64,000 nt of DNA from Oceanobacillus arenosus (GCF_003369575.1 NZ_PIOC01000033.1:92380-156379); one strand, 5' to 3'. Shown: positions 17,228 to 30,936, counted from the stretch's first letter. Notes: generated by a model not told the origin, from the sequence alone. Translations and numbers: made by a program.

Positions 17228-18364
17228 ATGAAATTTATCATTCAACGAGATCAATTAATCGCTAGCGTTCAAGATGTGATGAAAGCAATCTCTTCAAGAA
17301 CCGTTATTCCAATATTAACTGGATTAAAAATTGAAGCAAAACACCATGGAATAACACTAACTGGTAGTGATTCTGACATTTCAATTGAATCGTACATTCC
17401 AGCAGAGGAAAACGAAATCGTGAATGTCGAACAAATTGAAGAAGGAAGTATTGTATTACAAGCAAAATATTTTCCAGATATTGTACGTAAATTGCCAGAG
17501 AAAACAGTAGAGATTGAATCGGATGAGCATCTAAAAGTAACCATTCGTTCTGGAAAAGCGGAATTTAATTTAAATGGGCAAGATGCTGAAGAATATCCAT
17601 TACTACCAAAAATCCAAACAGATGATAGTTTTGAAATCCCAATTGACTTATTAAGAAGTATGATTAAGCAAACCGTCTTCGCTGTATCGACAATGGAAAC
17701 AAGACCAATTCTAACTGGAGTTAATATTAAATTAGTAGATAACCAACTAACCTTTATCGCGACAGATAGTCATCGTCTAGCATCAAGGGAAGTCCCAATT
17801 ACAAATGCAAATACGGAATTTCGAAATATCGTTGTACCAGGGAAGAGTCTGAATGAGTTAAATAAAATATTGGATGATACGGAAGAAACAGCGGAAATTA
17901 GCGTAACGAATAACCAAATTTTATTCCGTACAAAGCATCTGAACTTCCTGTCGCGTTTACTTGATGGGAATTATCCAGAAACTGCTCGGTTGATTCCAGA
18001 ACAAAGTAAAACGAAAATCCATGTCAAAACCAAGGAATTACTCAATACAATTGATCGTGCCTCATTGCTTGCAAAAGAAGAACGAAACAATGTTGTAAAA
18101 CTAGCTACAAAAGCTGGCAATCAAATTGAAATTACAAGTAATTCTCCGGAAATCGGTAATGTTGAAGAGGAAATGTCAATCCAATCCATTGATGGAGAAG
18201 ATTTGAAGATATCATTTAGTTCTAAATATATGATCGATGCCTTAAAGGCGATTGAATACGATGAGGTAACGATTGATTTCACTGGCGCAATGCGTCCATT
18301 CATCATTCGCCCAGTGAACGACACATCTATCCTGCAATTAATTTTGCCAGTTCGGACGTATTGA
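17228..18364 (+). CDS. dnaN: DNA polymerase III sliding clamp (beta)
   Basis: This 378-residue beta clamp has three repeated clamp folds. It begins MKFIIQRDQLIASVQDVMKA and ends IIRPVNDTSILQLILPVRTY, both diagnostic; the C-terminal residues line the clamp-binding pocket. TAGGAGG lies 8 bases upstream of the ATG. It follows dnaA across the unwinding element and is closed by a strong terminator. Confidence 0.97.
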   Translation: MKFIIQRDQLIASVQDVMKAISSRTVIPILTGLKIEAKHHGITLTGSDSDISIESYIPAEENEIVNVEQIEEGSIVLQAKYFPDIVRKLPEKTVEIESDEHLKVTIRSGKAEFNLNGQDAEEYPLLPKIQTDDSFEIPIDLLRSMIKQTVFAVSTMETRPILTGVNIKLVDNQLTFIATDSHRLASREVPITNANTEFRNIVVPGKSLNELNKILDDTEETAEISVTNNQILFRTKHLNFLSRLLDGNYPETARLIPEQSKTKIHVKTKELLNTIDRASLLAKEERNNVVKLATKAGNQIEITSNSPEIGNVEEEMSIQSIDGEDLKISFSSKYMIDALKAIEYDEVTIDFTGAMRPFIIRPVNDTSILQLILPVRTY

Positions 18365-18425
18365 TTATTTTAGGTGTTCTCTAAAAGATTGGAATTGTAA
18401 TGGTTCACTCCAACATCATAAGAAG

Positions 18426-18461
18426 AAGGACGTTTATCCACATGTTGATAAACGTCCTTTT
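18426..18461 (+). terminator. dnaN terminator with embedded DnaA-box pair
   Basis: GGACGTTTATC pairs with GATAAACGTCC, followed by TTTT. The apex reads TTATCCACATGTTGATAA (18434-18451): a perfect DnaA box and a one-mismatch box head to head. Confidence 0.8.
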
Positions 18462-18650
18462 CTGCTTATAATCAAAATTTAGGCGTAATAGGGCGTTTTT
18501 ATGATAAATAAAGGGTAATCCTTCCCTAAACGTAAAATCTTTAGTAAAATAGGTATATATAACTTTTAAAGGTTAATTACTTTAAAATAAAGCTCCAATC
18601 TAATATTTTTCAAATCCTCTTTAAAATTCAAACAGAATCTGGTGATAATC

Positions 18651-18872
18651 ATGCAAGAAGAAGTAAAAATCAATACGGAGTACATCACACTGGGTCAACT
18701 TGTTAAGCGATTAAACATTTTGGAGTCTGGTGGCATGGTGAAGTCCTACTTACAGGATGTTGGCGCAATTGTTAATGGGGAATTAGAGCATCGTCGTGGA
18801 AGAAAACTCTATACAAATGATGTGGTAGAAATAGAGGACGTCGGTTCCTACATTGTTAAAAAAGAGGATTAA
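18651..18872 (+). CDS. rlbA: S4-domain RNA-binding protein RlbA (YaaA)
   Basis: This protein of about 73 residues consists of a single S4 RNA-binding domain ([19 protein letters not shown], then [20 protein letters not shown]). B. subtilis YaaA at the same locus is 71 residues. I chose ATG 18651 because it aligns with the family start; a GTG at 18642 is in frame. It lies 5 bases upstream of recF, so it is co-translated with it. It is implicated in ribosome assembly. Confidence 0.9.
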   Translation: MQEEVKINTEYITLGQLVKRLNILESGGMVKSYLQDVGAIVNGELEHRRGRKLYTNDVVEIEDVGSYIVKKED

Positions 18873-18877
18873 GCTGC

Positions 18878-19990
18878 ATGCACATTGAACAATTGAATTT
18901 AAAAAACTACCGAAACTATGAGCAATTAGAGGTTTCTTTTGATGATAAGATAAATGTGATCATAGGTGAGAATGCTCAAGGGAAAACAAACCTAATGGAA
19001 GCAATCCATGTTTTGTCATTTACAAAATCCCATCGAACGACACATGAAAAAGAACTTATCCAATGGGACAAAGAATATGCTAAAATAGAAGGTAGGGTAA
19101 CAAAGCGACAACAAAGTATTCCATTGGAAATCATTATTTCTAATAAGGGAAAAAAAGCCAAATTAAATCGATTAGAACAACGCCGCCTCAGCGACTACAT
19201 TGGTGCGGTGAATGTAGTCATGTTTGCTCCTGAGGATTTGAACTTAGTCAAAGGCCCACCACAAATTAGAAGAAGATTTATTGATATGGAGCTTGGACAA
19301 ATCCAACCAACCTATATCTATCACTTAGGCCGATATCAAAAGATATTAAAGCAAAGAAATCATTTATTAAAGCAAATGCAACGAGGAGCTAAACAAGATA
19401 AAGTAATGCTTCAAGTTTTAACGGATCAATTAGTAGAACATGCCGCAGTCATCCTAGAAAAGCGATTTGCATTTCTAAAATTATTGCGTACTTGGGCAGG
19501 ACCCATTCATTACGAAATTAGCCGGGGAATAGAAACATTAGAAATTCAGTATCAAGCAACAATTGAAGTATTAGAAGAAGCAACCAATGAAGAAATAGAA
19601 ACGATCTATTTGACTAAGTTTGAGGAAATGCAAACAAAGGAAATAGAACGTGGCACCACGCTTATCGGACCCCACCGTGATGATCTACTTTTTTCTGTAA
19701 ATAAAAAGGATGTACAAACCTTTGGATCCCAAGGACAACAGCGAACAACGGCATTATCAGTCAAGCTTGCTGAAATTGAACTGATTCATAAAGAAATTGG
19801 CGAATATCCTATTTTGCTTTTAGATGATGTGTTAAGTGAACTGGATGATCATCGACAATCCCATTTATTAAATACCATCCAAGGAAAAGTGCAAACCTTC
19901 GTCTCTACTACGAGTGTTGATGGAATTCATCATGAAACCTTAAAGGCGGCATCGTTAATTCGAATTGTTAATGGAGAAATAGCGAGATAG
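18878..19990 (+). CDS. recF: DNA replication and repair protein RecF
   Basis: This 370-residue SMC-like ABC ATPase acts with RecO and RecR in gap repair. It has the Walker A site [14 protein letters not shown] near residue 30, the ABC signature [16 protein letters not shown] near 286, and Walker [12 protein letters not shown] near 312. It begins [17 protein letters not shown], typical of the family. It is tightly linked to rlbA upstream and remB downstream. Confidence 0.97.
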   Translation: MHIEQLNLKNYRNYEQLEVSFDDKINVIIGENAQGKTNLMEAIHVLSFTKSHRTTHEKELIQWDKEYAKIEGRVTKRQQSIPLEIIISNKGKKAKLNRLEQRRLSDYIGAVNVVMFAPEDLNLVKGPPQIRRRFIDMELGQIQPTYIYHLGRYQKILKQRNHLLKQMQRGAKQDKVMLQVLTDQLVEHAAVILEKRFAFLKLLRTWAGPIHYEISRGIETLEIQYQATIEVLEEATNEEIETIYLTKFEEMQTKEIERGTTLIGPHRDDLLFSVNKKDVQTFGSQGQQRTTALSVKLAEIELIHKEIGEYPILLLDDVLSELDDHRQSHLLNTIQGKVQTFVSTTSVDGIHHETLKAASLIRIVNGEIAR

Positions 19991-20016
19991 TCCAAATTCC
20001 AAGGAGGGTCTCCAAG

Positions 20017-20247
20017 ATGTTCATTCATATTGGCAATGGCAACGTTATTCGGTCCCAAGATATTATTGCAATTATTGATTACCATTCGATTGACGCATCT
20101 TCTGCTAAAAATAACGTCATTGGTCCGACCGAAAATGCAAAATCAGTCGTCATTACAGTAGATATGGTCTATTACACAACCATATCGGTAGCAACGTTAC
20201 AAAAGCGGGCAAATATTGTGTCTTCGATTAGCAAGCTAGAAGACTAA
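20017..20247 (+). CDS. remB: Extracellular matrix regulator RemB (YaaB, DUF370)
   Basis: This 76-residue DUF370 protein begins MFIHIGNGNVIRSQDIIAII. In B. subtilis RemB (81 residues, same locus) promotes biofilm matrix gene expression. AAGGAGGG lies 11 bases upstream of the ATG. It sits between recF and gyrB. The following 166 bases hold no gene. Confidence 0.92.
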   Translation: MFIHIGNGNVIRSQDIIAIIDYHSIDASSAKNNVIGPTENAKSVVITVDMVYYTTISVATLQKRANIVSSISKLED

Positions 20248-20341
20248 ACAGAATCAAGTAACCCCTTAGCTGGTGAAATTCCCATTTAAAGGTTAAACAT
20301 ATTGTTTTACTACAGATAAGCAGCATATCTGTATTCCGTAA

Positions 20342-22339
<1,998 letters not shown>

Positions 22340-22395
22340 GCACATGAACAGGAACGACCGTTGGATTTAGATGTATTTATCTGAATTTGGCATCT

Positions 22396-22424
22396 AGAAA
22401 AGCACAGATAGTGCTTTTCTTTTA
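22396..22424 (+). terminator. Hairpin between gyrB and gyrA
   Basis: AAAAGCAC AGATA GTGCTTTT is followed by CTTTT and then directly by the gyrA ribosome site TTAGGAGG. It could be a weak terminator or an attenuator that lowers gyrA relative to gyrB, or an RNA-stability element. Confidence 0.5.
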
Positions 22425-22436
22425 GGAGGTATCAGG

Positions 22437-24944
22437 ATGGCAGAGGAAGAACGCCGAAGTGTTCAAGAAATAAATATTAGTAAAGAAATGCGCACGTCTT
22501 TTCTTGATTATTCCATGAGTGTTATTGTCTCAAGGGCATTACCAGATGTACGTGATGGCATGAAGCCAGTACACCGAAGAATCTTGTATGCAATGAATGA
22601 TCTTGGAATGCACGCTGATAAAGCACATAAAAAGTCAGCGCGTATTGTCGGTGAAGTTATTGGTAAGTACCATCCACATGGTGACTCAGCAGTATACGAG
22701 ACGATGGTACGGATGGCGCAAGACTTTAGTTACCGCTACATGCTTGTCGATGGGCATGGAAATTTCGGTTCCGTTGATGGTGACTCAGCTGCGGCAATGC
22801 GTTATACGGAAGCAAGAATGTCAAAGATTGCTATGGAGCTTGTCCGTGATATTAATAAAGAAACGATCGATTACCGCGATAACTACGATGGTTCAGAACG
22901 GGAACCGGTTGTATTCCCTGCTCGTTTTCCAAATTTACTGGTTAATGGAACATCAGGAATTGCAGTTGGGATGGCAACGAATATCCCACCACATAATTTA
23001 AGCGAAACGATTGATGCAGTGCTAGCGGTTAGTAAAGACCCAGAAATAACAGTTGATGAGATAATGGAAAACCACATTCCTGGTCCTGACTTCCCAACTG
23101 CGGGAATCATCATCGGTAGAAGTGGTATTCGGAAGGCATATGAAACTGGTAAAGGATCGATTACGATTCGGGCAAAAGTAGAAATTGAAGAACATGCAAA
23201 CGGTAAGTCAACGATTCTTGTTACGGAATTGCCTTATCAAGTCAATAAAGCAAGATTAATTGAAAAGATAGCGGAGCTCGTTCGTGACAAACGGATCGAG
23301 GGGATTACCGATTTACGTGATGAATCAGACCGTAATGGGATGCGTGTTGTGATGGAGTTACGCCGTGATGCCAATGCAAATGTCATATTAAATAATTTAT
23401 ATAAACATACGTCCATGCAAACAACATTCGGTATTAATATGCTTGCCCTTGTTGACGGAAGACCTAAAGTGTTAACAATCAAGCAATGTTTAGTACATTA
23501 CCTAGATCATCAAAAGGAAATAATCCGTCGTCGTACGGAGTTTGAACTTCGAAAAGCAGAGGCACGTGCACATATTTTAGAAGGATTACGAATTGCCCTG
23601 GATCATCTTGATGAGGTAATTTCATTAATTCGTAATTCAAAAACAGCCGATATCGCAAGAACCGGGTTAACCGAGCGCTTTAATTTATCTGAGAAGCAAG
23701 CACAGGCTATCTTGGATATGCGTCTCCAACGATTAACTGGTTTAGAGCGTGAAAAGATAGAAAATGAATACAATGAGTTACAAGCTTTAATTTCAGAATT
23801 AAAGGCGATTTTAGCGGATGGAGAGAAGCTTTTGGAAATTATTCGTGAAGAGCTTCTTGAAATTAAAGAACGCTTTGGTGATGATCGTCGTACGGAAATT
23901 GTCGCTGGTGGAATTGGCTTCTTTGAAGATGAGGATTTAATTCCTGTAGAGGATATTATTGTTACCCTTACACATCAAGGCTATATTAAACGTCTTCCAG
24001 TATCGACCTACCGTACGCAAAAGCGTGGTGGCCGCGGAATTCAAGGAATGGGAACGAATGAAAATGACTTTGTGGAGCATTTATTATCCACTTCGACCCA
24101 CGACACGATCCTTTTCTTTACGAATAAAGGGAAGGTGTATAAGGCGAAGGGATATGAAGTACCTGAATTTAGTCGTACTGCCAAAGGGCTCCCAATCATC
24201 AACATGCTGCAAATCGAAAAAGGAGAATGGATCAATGCGGTTATTTCTGTAAATGAATACAGAGATGATGCATACCTCTTCTTTACTACAAAAGAGGGAA
24301 TTACAAAGCGTACCTCATTATCGATGTTTGCCAATATCCGCAAAGGTGGAATTATTGCTGTTGGCCTGCGCGAGGAAGATGAGCTTATTTCCGTAAAACT
24401 AACGGATGGTACGAAGGATATTATGATTGCAACACAGAATGGTTACCTCATTCGCTTTGAAGAAACACAAATTCGTTCAATGGGACGAACAGCTGCAGGG
24501 GTAAAAGGTATATCGTTACGCGGTGATGATGTCGTTGTCTCCATGGAAATTATCGAAAAGGATTCGAAGATATTACATGTTACAAGTAATGGATTTGGAA
24601 AACAAACGCCAGAATTAGAGTATCGCCGAATCAACCGAGGCGGTAAAGGTGTATTTACATGTAAATTAAATGAGAAAACCGGTCATGTTGTCGCAGTTAA
24701 AGCCGTAACAGGCGACGAAGACTTAATGCTTATTACGATTGCCGGTGTGTTGATTCGTATTCCAGTAGCAAGTATCTCAGAAACGGGACGCAGCACAATG
24801 GGTGTCCACCTTATTCGCTTGCAGGACGGCGAGGAAGTAGCAACCGTTGCGAAAATTGAGCATGAGGAAGAAGAAGAGGTCCTTGCTCCGAATACAGAAG
24901 AAACGTCAGATACAGTAGTAAATCAAGAAACAGAAGAAGAATAA
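22437..24944 (+). CDS. gyrA: DNA gyrase subunit A
   Basis: This is the 835-residue DNA-cleaving subunit of gyrase. The quinolone-resistance region [19 protein letters not shown] contains the usual Ser and acidic residue. The catalytic tyrosine lies in [12 protein letters not shown] near residue 123. The C-terminal beta-pinwheel carries a GyrA box ([10 protein letters not shown]) near 530, and an acidic tail ends ETEEE. TTAGGAGG lies 7 bases upstream. Unlike B. subtilis, no rRNA operon follows. Confidence 0.97.
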   Translation: MAEEERRSVQEINISKEMRTSFLDYSMSVIVSRALPDVRDGMKPVHRRILYAMNDLGMHADKAHKKSARIVGEVIGKYHPHGDSAVYETMVRMAQDFSYRYMLVDGHGNFGSVDGDSAAAMRYTEARMSKIAMELVRDINKETIDYRDNYDGSEREPVVFPARFPNLLVNGTSGIAVGMATNIPPHNLSETIDAVLAVSKDPEITVDEIMENHIPGPDFPTAGIIIGRSGIRKAYETGKGSITIRAKVEIEEHANGKSTILVTELPYQVNKARLIEKIAELVRDKRIEGITDLRDESDRNGMRVVMELRRDANANVILNNLYKHTSMQTTFGINMLALVDGRPKVLTIKQCLVHYLDHQKEIIRRRTEFELRKAEARAHILEGLRIALDHLDEVISLIRNSKTADIARTGLTERFNLSEKQAQAILDMRLQRLTGLEREKIENEYNELQALISELKAILADGEKLLEIIREELLEIKERFGDDRRTEIVAGGIGFFEDEDLIPVEDIIVTLTHQGYIKRLPVSTYRTQKRGGRGIQGMGTNENDFVEHLLSTSTHDTILFFTNKGKVYKAKGYEVPEFSRTAKGLPIINMLQIEKGEWINAVISVNEYRDDAYLFFTTKEGITKRTSLSMFANIRKGGIIAVGLREEDELISVKLTDGTKDIMIATQNGYLIRFEETQIRSMGRTAAGVKGISLRGDDVVVSMEIIEKDSKILHVTSNGFGKQTPELEYRRINRGGKGVFTCKLNEKTGHVVAVKAVTGDEDLMLITIAGVLIRIPVASISETGRSTMGVHLIRLQDGEEVATVAKIEHEEEEEVLAPNTEETSDTVVNQETEEE

Positions 24945-24952
24945 GATTAATG

Positions 24953-24996
24953 GATAAGGTGGCTTACTGAAGGGTAGTCACCTTATCTAATTTTGT
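24953..24996 (+). terminator. Intrinsic terminator of gyrA
   Basis: ATAAGGTGGCT pairs with AGTCACCTTAT around about 10 bases, followed by CTAATTTTG. It closes the dnaA-gyrA series. Confidence 0.6.
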
Positions 24997-25053
24997 AATG
25001 AATGTTAGTTGAACAGAATCGGGATTATTCCGGGATAAACTGGGGGAAATAAC

Positions 25054-26139
25054 ATGTTAGTAGCACCATCACAACTTGTTCCAGGATGCGTTTTATTAAG
25101 AGACGTGAAGGGGAAGTCAAATCGACCAATCATACCAGAGAAGACAGTCTTAACGGAGGAACATATCATCATTTTGCAGAAATACTTAATTCCAATGGTA
25201 GACGTTGCTACAAAACTTACGACAGGCGATACATATGTACCAAAACAGGTTGTTGTAGAGGAAGTAATGAAGCAAGGAACGAAGCAGACGCTATCCTTTA
25301 GCAATCACTATAAAGAAGTTGTTGGAAAGTATAAGAAGCTATTTATGCAGTGGCAAAATGGGATGCCAATTGATATATCAGCTGTAAGAGAATTGATTAT
25401 TCCACTGTTAGAAAGAATCGATGATATTAGTTCAGATGCATATTCACTCCATCATGAAGCAACGAAAACAGAATATCTTTATTATCATAGTGTGGCGGTT
25501 GGCATATTGTCCGCCTATATTGGGAGGAAGCTGAAGCATCCAAAGGGTGTATGGTTACAAATCGGTCTTGCTGGATTTCTAAGTGACTGCGGAATGGCAA
25601 AAGTAGATCCAGCGATAATTTCAAAAGCGGGCTCTTTGACCAATTCTGAGTTTGCAGAGATTAAAAAGCATCCAACATATTCATATCGCTTACTAGAGCA
25701 TGTTCCAGCAATTACTCCTTCCGTTAAGCTCGCGGTTTTGCAGCATCACGAACGTTTAGATGGTAGCGGCTACCCACTCGGGATAGCACAGGATAAAATC
25801 CATCCATATGCAAGAATTATCGCAATTGCCGATACGTATTATGCGATGACGAGTGAACGATTATATCAAGAAAGAAAGTCTGCATTCCAAGTAATAGAGG
25901 AGTTACAAAAGGAACAATATTCGAAGTTAGACCATCAGATTGTTAACGTCTTTATTCATCACTTGGTTAATGTTTCGGTTGGCACAAGGGTTGTGTTGTC
26001 TAATGGGCAGGCTGGCAAAATTGTCTTTACTAATTCTGATAACCCGACACGACCAATGGTGCAATTAGACGCAAATGCTGAAATTATCGTCTTAAAGGAT
26101 ACACCAGATTTATATATTGATGAAATAACAAAGAACTAG
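25054..26139 (+). CDS. HD-GYP domain protein with degenerate HD dyad
   Basis: This 361-residue protein has an N-terminal region of about 130 residues and an HD-GYP domain at about 140-320. HHERLDGSGYP (231-241) is the GYP signature, and H145 (YHSVAVG) and H206 (KKHPTY) are kept. Where active enzymes read L-L-H-D-I-G-K, this protein reads GFLSDCGMAKV: the metal-binding His is Ser177, though Asp178 remains, and the Lys is Met. It may therefore be a c-di-GMP sensor rather than a phosphodiesterase. Start ATG 25054 follows GGGGGA. It is a single gene between gyrA and yaaC, bounded by terminators. Confidence 0.85.
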   Translation: MLVAPSQLVPGCVLLRDVKGKSNRPIIPEKTVLTEEHIIILQKYLIPMVDVATKLTTGDTYVPKQVVVEEVMKQGTKQTLSFSNHYKEVVGKYKKLFMQWQNGMPIDISAVRELIIPLLERIDDISSDAYSLHHEATKTEYLYYHSVAVGILSAYIGRKLKHPKGVWLQIGLAGFLSDCGMAKVDPAIISKAGSLTNSEFAEIKKHPTYSYRLLEHVPAITPSVKLAVLQHHERLDGSGYPLGIAQDKIHPYARIIAIADTYYAMTSERLYQERKSAFQVIEELQKEQYSKLDHQIVNVFIHHLVNVSVGTRVVLSNGQAGKIVFTNSDNPTRPMVQLDANAEIIVLKDTPDLYIDEITKN

Positions 26140-26163
26140 CCTGATGGTTAGTTCTTTGTTATT
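26131..26163 (+). terminator. Intrinsic terminator of the HD-GYP gene
   Basis: AAAGAACTA pairs with TAGTTCTTT around about 10 bases, followed by GTTATTTT. The stop codon is inside the stem. Confidence 0.7.
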
Positions 26164-26192
26164 TTGAGCTCTCTCTTATTGTTTGTTGCTAT

Positions 26193-26440
26193 TTATATAA
26201 AGTGCGATGTAACTTAATTGGGAGCTTCCTCTCAGGCCAGTCGCTCTAGAAATACACTTCGCGCACCTTAGGGGAGCTGTCGAGCCTTCTTGTTCTATCG
26301 CATTTCGAAGTCTCGCCTAGGCTCTTCTTCCCGCAGGAGTCTCCGTGTATTTCTTCCGCTGGGGTTGTGAAGAACCGTATATAAAAGAGTGGCTTATCAC
26401 TTACAAATGTTGTTAATTGAAGTAATACAATCTAACCTTT
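26193..26440 (+). repeat. Intergenic repeat family A, copy 2 (longest)
   Basis: The blocks in order are ATAAAGTGCGATG, CAGGCCAGTCGCTCTAGAAA, TACACTTCGCGCACCTTAGG, CCTAGGCTCTTCTTCCCGCA, TGTATTTCTTCCGCTGGGGT and CACTTACAAATGTTGTTAAT. The first part aligns with copy 1 (3405), and the last with the inverted copy 3 (32455). It occupies the gap between the HD-GYP gene and yaaC, with no gene inside. Confidence 0.75.
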
Positions 26441-26449
26441 TGCATATGC

Positions 26450-27424
26450 TCAACTAATTATTTCCTTGCCGTTCGATTGATTTGTAAAGAGTTCATGCTC
26501 GAGCATCGTTGGTATTTTCTCTGCTGTTGTTTGCAGGAAATGTGTGATGAATGGATAATCCAGATCAGGCTTTAGTTGTAATAACTCTCCCCACCACTCT
26601 GTTTCATAGCGGCTTAACATACTTAGGTTGTATAAAAGCAAGTAGTGAATGGTGATCTCAGAAATTGGATAAAACGATTCCCGATGGATAGGAAAGTAAA
26701 TGGTTTCATCGTACATATGCAGGAAAAAGGGTCCCATTTCTACTTGTTTAAGCAATTCCGTTAATTCGATTTGGATGGTCGTTCTATCATGTGTAATCTG
26801 TTTAATCAGAGGCAAATGGGACTGAATGCGCTGTACAAAGGCATTCAGCGTTAAATGGTATGTATCTAATAAATCCATTGGAAATTGTAGATATGGAGAA
26901 TTGCAAGAGCCAACCCCCACCATTTTCTTGTGTTTTCCATAAGCAAATAGAGGTGTCATTTCAGGGATTAGTGCAAGCAGTTCCCCCATTTTAATTTTTT
27001 CAAATGGCAGCTTTTTCATAGCAAATAAATGCTCTGCAAAATATGGAAGCAGCCCGTGATGCTGAACCTTTACTTCATCCTCCATAAAGCTATAATTCCT
27101 TTTCTTCCGTTTTCTAGTTGTGACACCATGTGCTAGATGGCTCGTAGATTCAGGATAATTCGGTCGCTTTGTTAATAGGCATGCCTTCAGTAAATGAGTC
27201 ATTCCATAAAAGTATAAAATTGGACGTGCAAAGAGATCGACCTTTTTCCCACTTTCAAAGAACTGATTCCCATGGTCAAGATAATATATAAATGGATTGC
27301 AATTTTCATAGCTCTTTGCTTCTGCATCGATGATTCCAATTTTTTTATAGCTTTGAAGCAGATATTTCTGTGCCGTTTGCTGTGATTGTAAATAGGTATA
27401 AAAACTATTTGATTTATTCATCAA
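26450..27424 (-). CDS. yaaC: YaaC family protein
   Basis: This 324-residue protein matches the YaaC family, which sits beside guaB in bacilli. It begins MMNKSNSFYTYLQSQQTAQ, with an early YFYGMTHLLKACLLTK-like helix at about 69-84 and a LAHGVTTRKRKKRNYSFMEDE-like basic segment shortened here. The function is unknown. The start follows GAGGT at 6 bases. It is divergent from guaB, so their control regions share 27425-27588. There is no signal peptide. Confidence 0.88.
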   Translation of the reverse strand: MMNKSNSFYTYLQSQQTAQKYLLQSYKKIGIIDAEAKSYENCNPFIYYLDHGNQFFESGKKVDLFARPILYFYGMTHLLKACLLTKRPNYPESTSHLAHGVTTRKRKKRNYSFMEDEVKVQHHGLLPYFAEHLFAMKKLPFEKIKMGELLALIPEMTPLFAYGKHKKMVGVGSCNSPYLQFPMDLLDTYHLTLNAFVQRIQSHLPLIKQITHDRTTIQIELTELLKQVEMGPFFLHMYDETIYFPIHRESFYPISEITIHYLLLYNLSMLSRYETEWWGELLQLKPDLDYPFITHFLQTTAEKIPTMLEHELFTNQSNGKEIIS

Positions 27425-27482
27425 TTTACCTCAAGTTGAGATTTCTGAATCTATTTTCTATTTAGTTTCCACCAATCTCTAG

Positions 27483-27511
27483 TTGAAAAATAGGGTGTAT
27501 TGGCGTATTGT
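27483..27511 (+). promoter_or_regulatory. Possible sigma-A promoter of guaB
   Basis: TTGAAA (27483-27488) and TATTGT (27506-27511) are 17 bases apart, about 75 bases before the guaB start. The -10 match is moderate. Confidence 0.35.
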
Positions 27512-27585
27512 ATATAAAAATAGATATACCTACCTAGTTTAAGCTTTATACTTAATTTACATACATAAAAATAAAAGGAGGATGA

Positions 27586-29061
<1,476 letters not shown>

Positions 29062-29067
29062 ATTAAC

Positions 29068-29143
29068 AAAAGCGCAAGCGCCCGTTTAGCGACGTACGGA
29101 GGTGAGGAAAGTCTCGCTAGTCGCTGGAGCTGGACGTGGCCTA
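29068..29143 (+). repeat. Intergenic repeat family B, copy 3
   Basis: AAAAGCGCAAGCGCCCGTTT, then AGCGACGTACGGAGGTGAGG, ending GCTGGAGCTGGACGTGGC. It is nearly identical to copy 1 (7298). It begins only 7 bases after the guaB stop, so it will be in the guaB mRNA. Confidence 0.8.
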
Positions 29144-29191
29144 TCCTATCATAGGAATTATAAGTAAAAGTTTTTCTTAATTGTCATAAAG

Positions 29192-29228
29192 TAGATGGGG
29201 GATTTTCGACCTCCGTCTATTTTTTTGC
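29192..29228 (+). terminator. Intrinsic terminator of guaB
   Basis: TAGATGGGGG pairs with CCTCCGTCTA (two wobbles), followed by TTTTTTT. Confidence 0.75.
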
Positions 29229-29296
29229 ACCTTTCTATGTTAAAATAACATGGTGCATATTTTTACTGTACAAAAAATTGTTGGAGGTACGGGAAG

Positions 29297-30634
29297 TTGA
29301 AACAAACTATCAAGAAGGGACTGTCATTGTTACTTATTTCTTTAGTTATAATGACGTCATTAATCATACCATCATTTTCTGCACAAGCAGCAGGAACGGT
29401 CGATTTGAATGCAGAATCGGCAATATTAGTAGATGCGAAAACAGGGAAGGTTTTATACTCTAAAAATGCAGATGTAGCTCTTCCTCCAGCGAGCATGACA
29501 AAAATGATGACAGAGTATCTTGTACTTGAAGCAATTAATAATGGGGATATTAGTTGGGAGACGACAACACAAATAAGTGACTATCCATTTAAAGTCTCTG
29601 CAAATCCATCCTTTTCAGGTATTGGATTAACGCAAGATAAGGACTATAAGGTTCGTGATTTATATAATGCCATGGCCGTTTTCTCTGATAATGGTACGAC
29701 GGTGGCACTTGCAGAACTGGTTGCAGGCTCTGAAGCTGAATTTGTAAAATTAATGAATCAAAAAGGGAAAGAAATGGGTCTTCCTGAATATAAATTCGTC
29801 AATGCAACAGGGATCGATAATGCTGACCTTGTAGGCATTAACCCAAATTTAACAGATGAAAATGGCAGCAATTTGCTATCAGCTAAATCAGCTGCACTAT
29901 TAGCATTCCACTTAATTAACGATTATCCTGAGGCATTGGACATATCGAAACAAACAACAGTAGAATTTGAAGGTTATACAGTAGAAAATCTTAATTGGAT
30001 GCTTCCACATGATGCAACTAATTTTAAGCAATATTATTATGAAGGCATGGATGGTTTAAAAACGGGCCATACTATTTTAGCAGGATATACGTTTACAGGA
30101 ACATCTGAACGAAATGGCAACAGGTTAATTTCAGTTGTCATGAAAACAGCTAGTGAAGATGAACGCTTTAAAGAAACAGCGAAATTGATGGATTATGGTT
30201 ATACTGGTTTTCAATTAACAGAATTATTCCCGAAAGGCTATAAACTGGAAGGTGAATCCGCTATTCCAGTTGCAAAAGGGAAAAAAGATACGGTTCAAGT
30301 TTCCTTAAAGGAAGGCGTAACATTACCAATTAATCCGGATGATGCAGACAAGTATCACATCGTATACAATATCGATAAGGATAAACTGAATAAGGAAGGC
30401 GAATTGACGGCACCAATTGAAAAAGGTGCAGTAGTCGGTACAGCAACCCTTACATTTGATGGAGAAAATGACTTTGGTTATATTTTCCCGGAAAACGGAT
30501 CTACAATCGATTTAGTAACAGATAATGCAGTAGAGAAATCAAATTGGTTCATGCTTACATTAGGTGCTATCGGAGACTTCTTTGCAAATCTATTTACGAC
30601 ATCTGTCGATTGGATTAAAGGTTTATTCAGCTAA
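29297..30634 (+). CDS. dacA: D-alanyl-D-alanine carboxypeptidase DacA (PBP5)
   Basis: This 445-residue low-molecular-weight penicillin-binding protein trims stem-peptide D-Ala. A signal peptide ends at about SAQA-A (28-32). Active-site motifs are SMTK (Ser66, Lys69), SDN near residue 130, and KTG near 255 (DGLKTGHT). A beta-rich PBP5 C-domain follows, and a C-terminal amphipathic membrane anchor (FMLTLGAIGDFFANLF). The start is TTG 29297 with GGAGG 9 bases upstream. In B. subtilis pdxS-pdxT follow; here serS follows directly. Confidence 0.96.
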   Translation: MKQTIKKGLSLLLISLVIMTSLIIPSFSAQAAGTVDLNAESAILVDAKTGKVLYSKNADVALPPASMTKMMTEYLVLEAINNGDISWETTTQISDYPFKVSANPSFSGIGLTQDKDYKVRDLYNAMAVFSDNGTTVALAELVAGSEAEFVKLMNQKGKEMGLPEYKFVNATGIDNADLVGINPNLTDENGSNLLSAKSAALLAFHLINDYPEALDISKQTTVEFEGYTVENLNWMLPHDATNFKQYYYEGMDGLKTGHTILAGYTFTGTSERNGNRLISVVMKTASEDERFKETAKLMDYGYTGFQLTELFPKGYKLEGESAIPVAKGKKDTVQVSLKEGVTLPINPDDADKYHIVYNIDKDKLNKEGELTAPIEKGAVVGTATLTFDGENDFGYIFPENGSTIDLVTDNAVEKSNWFMLTLGAIGDFFANLFTTSVDWIKGLFS

Positions 30635-30648
30635 TATTAGAAACACAC

Positions 30649-30677
30649 TTGCATTCGACTAGAAAAACAATTAAAAT
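30649..30677 (+). promoter_or_regulatory. Sigma-A promoter of the serS T-box transcript
   Basis: TTGCAT (30649-30654) and TAAAAT (30672-30677) are separated by 17 bases and lie just upstream of the leader. Confidence 0.55.
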
Positions 30678-30689
30678 AGACTGTAATTA

Positions 30690-30936
30690 TAGGTAAACAG
30701 TATTGATAGGAACTAGTAACAGCATCTCTATCATGAGAGAGTCGGTGGTTGGTGCAAATCGACGTTAGAATGTTGTGAATCCATCCTTGAACTGGTTTAT
30801 GGAAAAGATCATATCTTAGTAAATAAACCCGGTGTTGTACCGTTAAAACAATTGAGCCGGAAGAGATAATCTCTTCAACAAGGGTGGCAACGCGGGAAAT
30901 ATACTCTCGTCCCTATTTTTAGGGACGGGAGTTTTT
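30690..30936 (+). promoter_or_regulatory. Serine T-box riboswitch upstream of serS
   Basis: The T-box core AAGGGTGGCAACGCGGG is at 30880-30896 and would pair with the uncharged tRNA 3' end. The Stem I segment GTGAATCCATCCTTGAA places the specifier codon UCC (Ser) at 30780-30782. A terminator hairpin, CTCGTCCCTA paired with TAGGGACGGGAG plus TTTTTT, ends at 30936. Uncharged tRNA-Ser would favour the antiterminator and raise SerS. This is the standard control for Firmicutes aminoacyl-tRNA synthetases. Confidence 0.93.
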
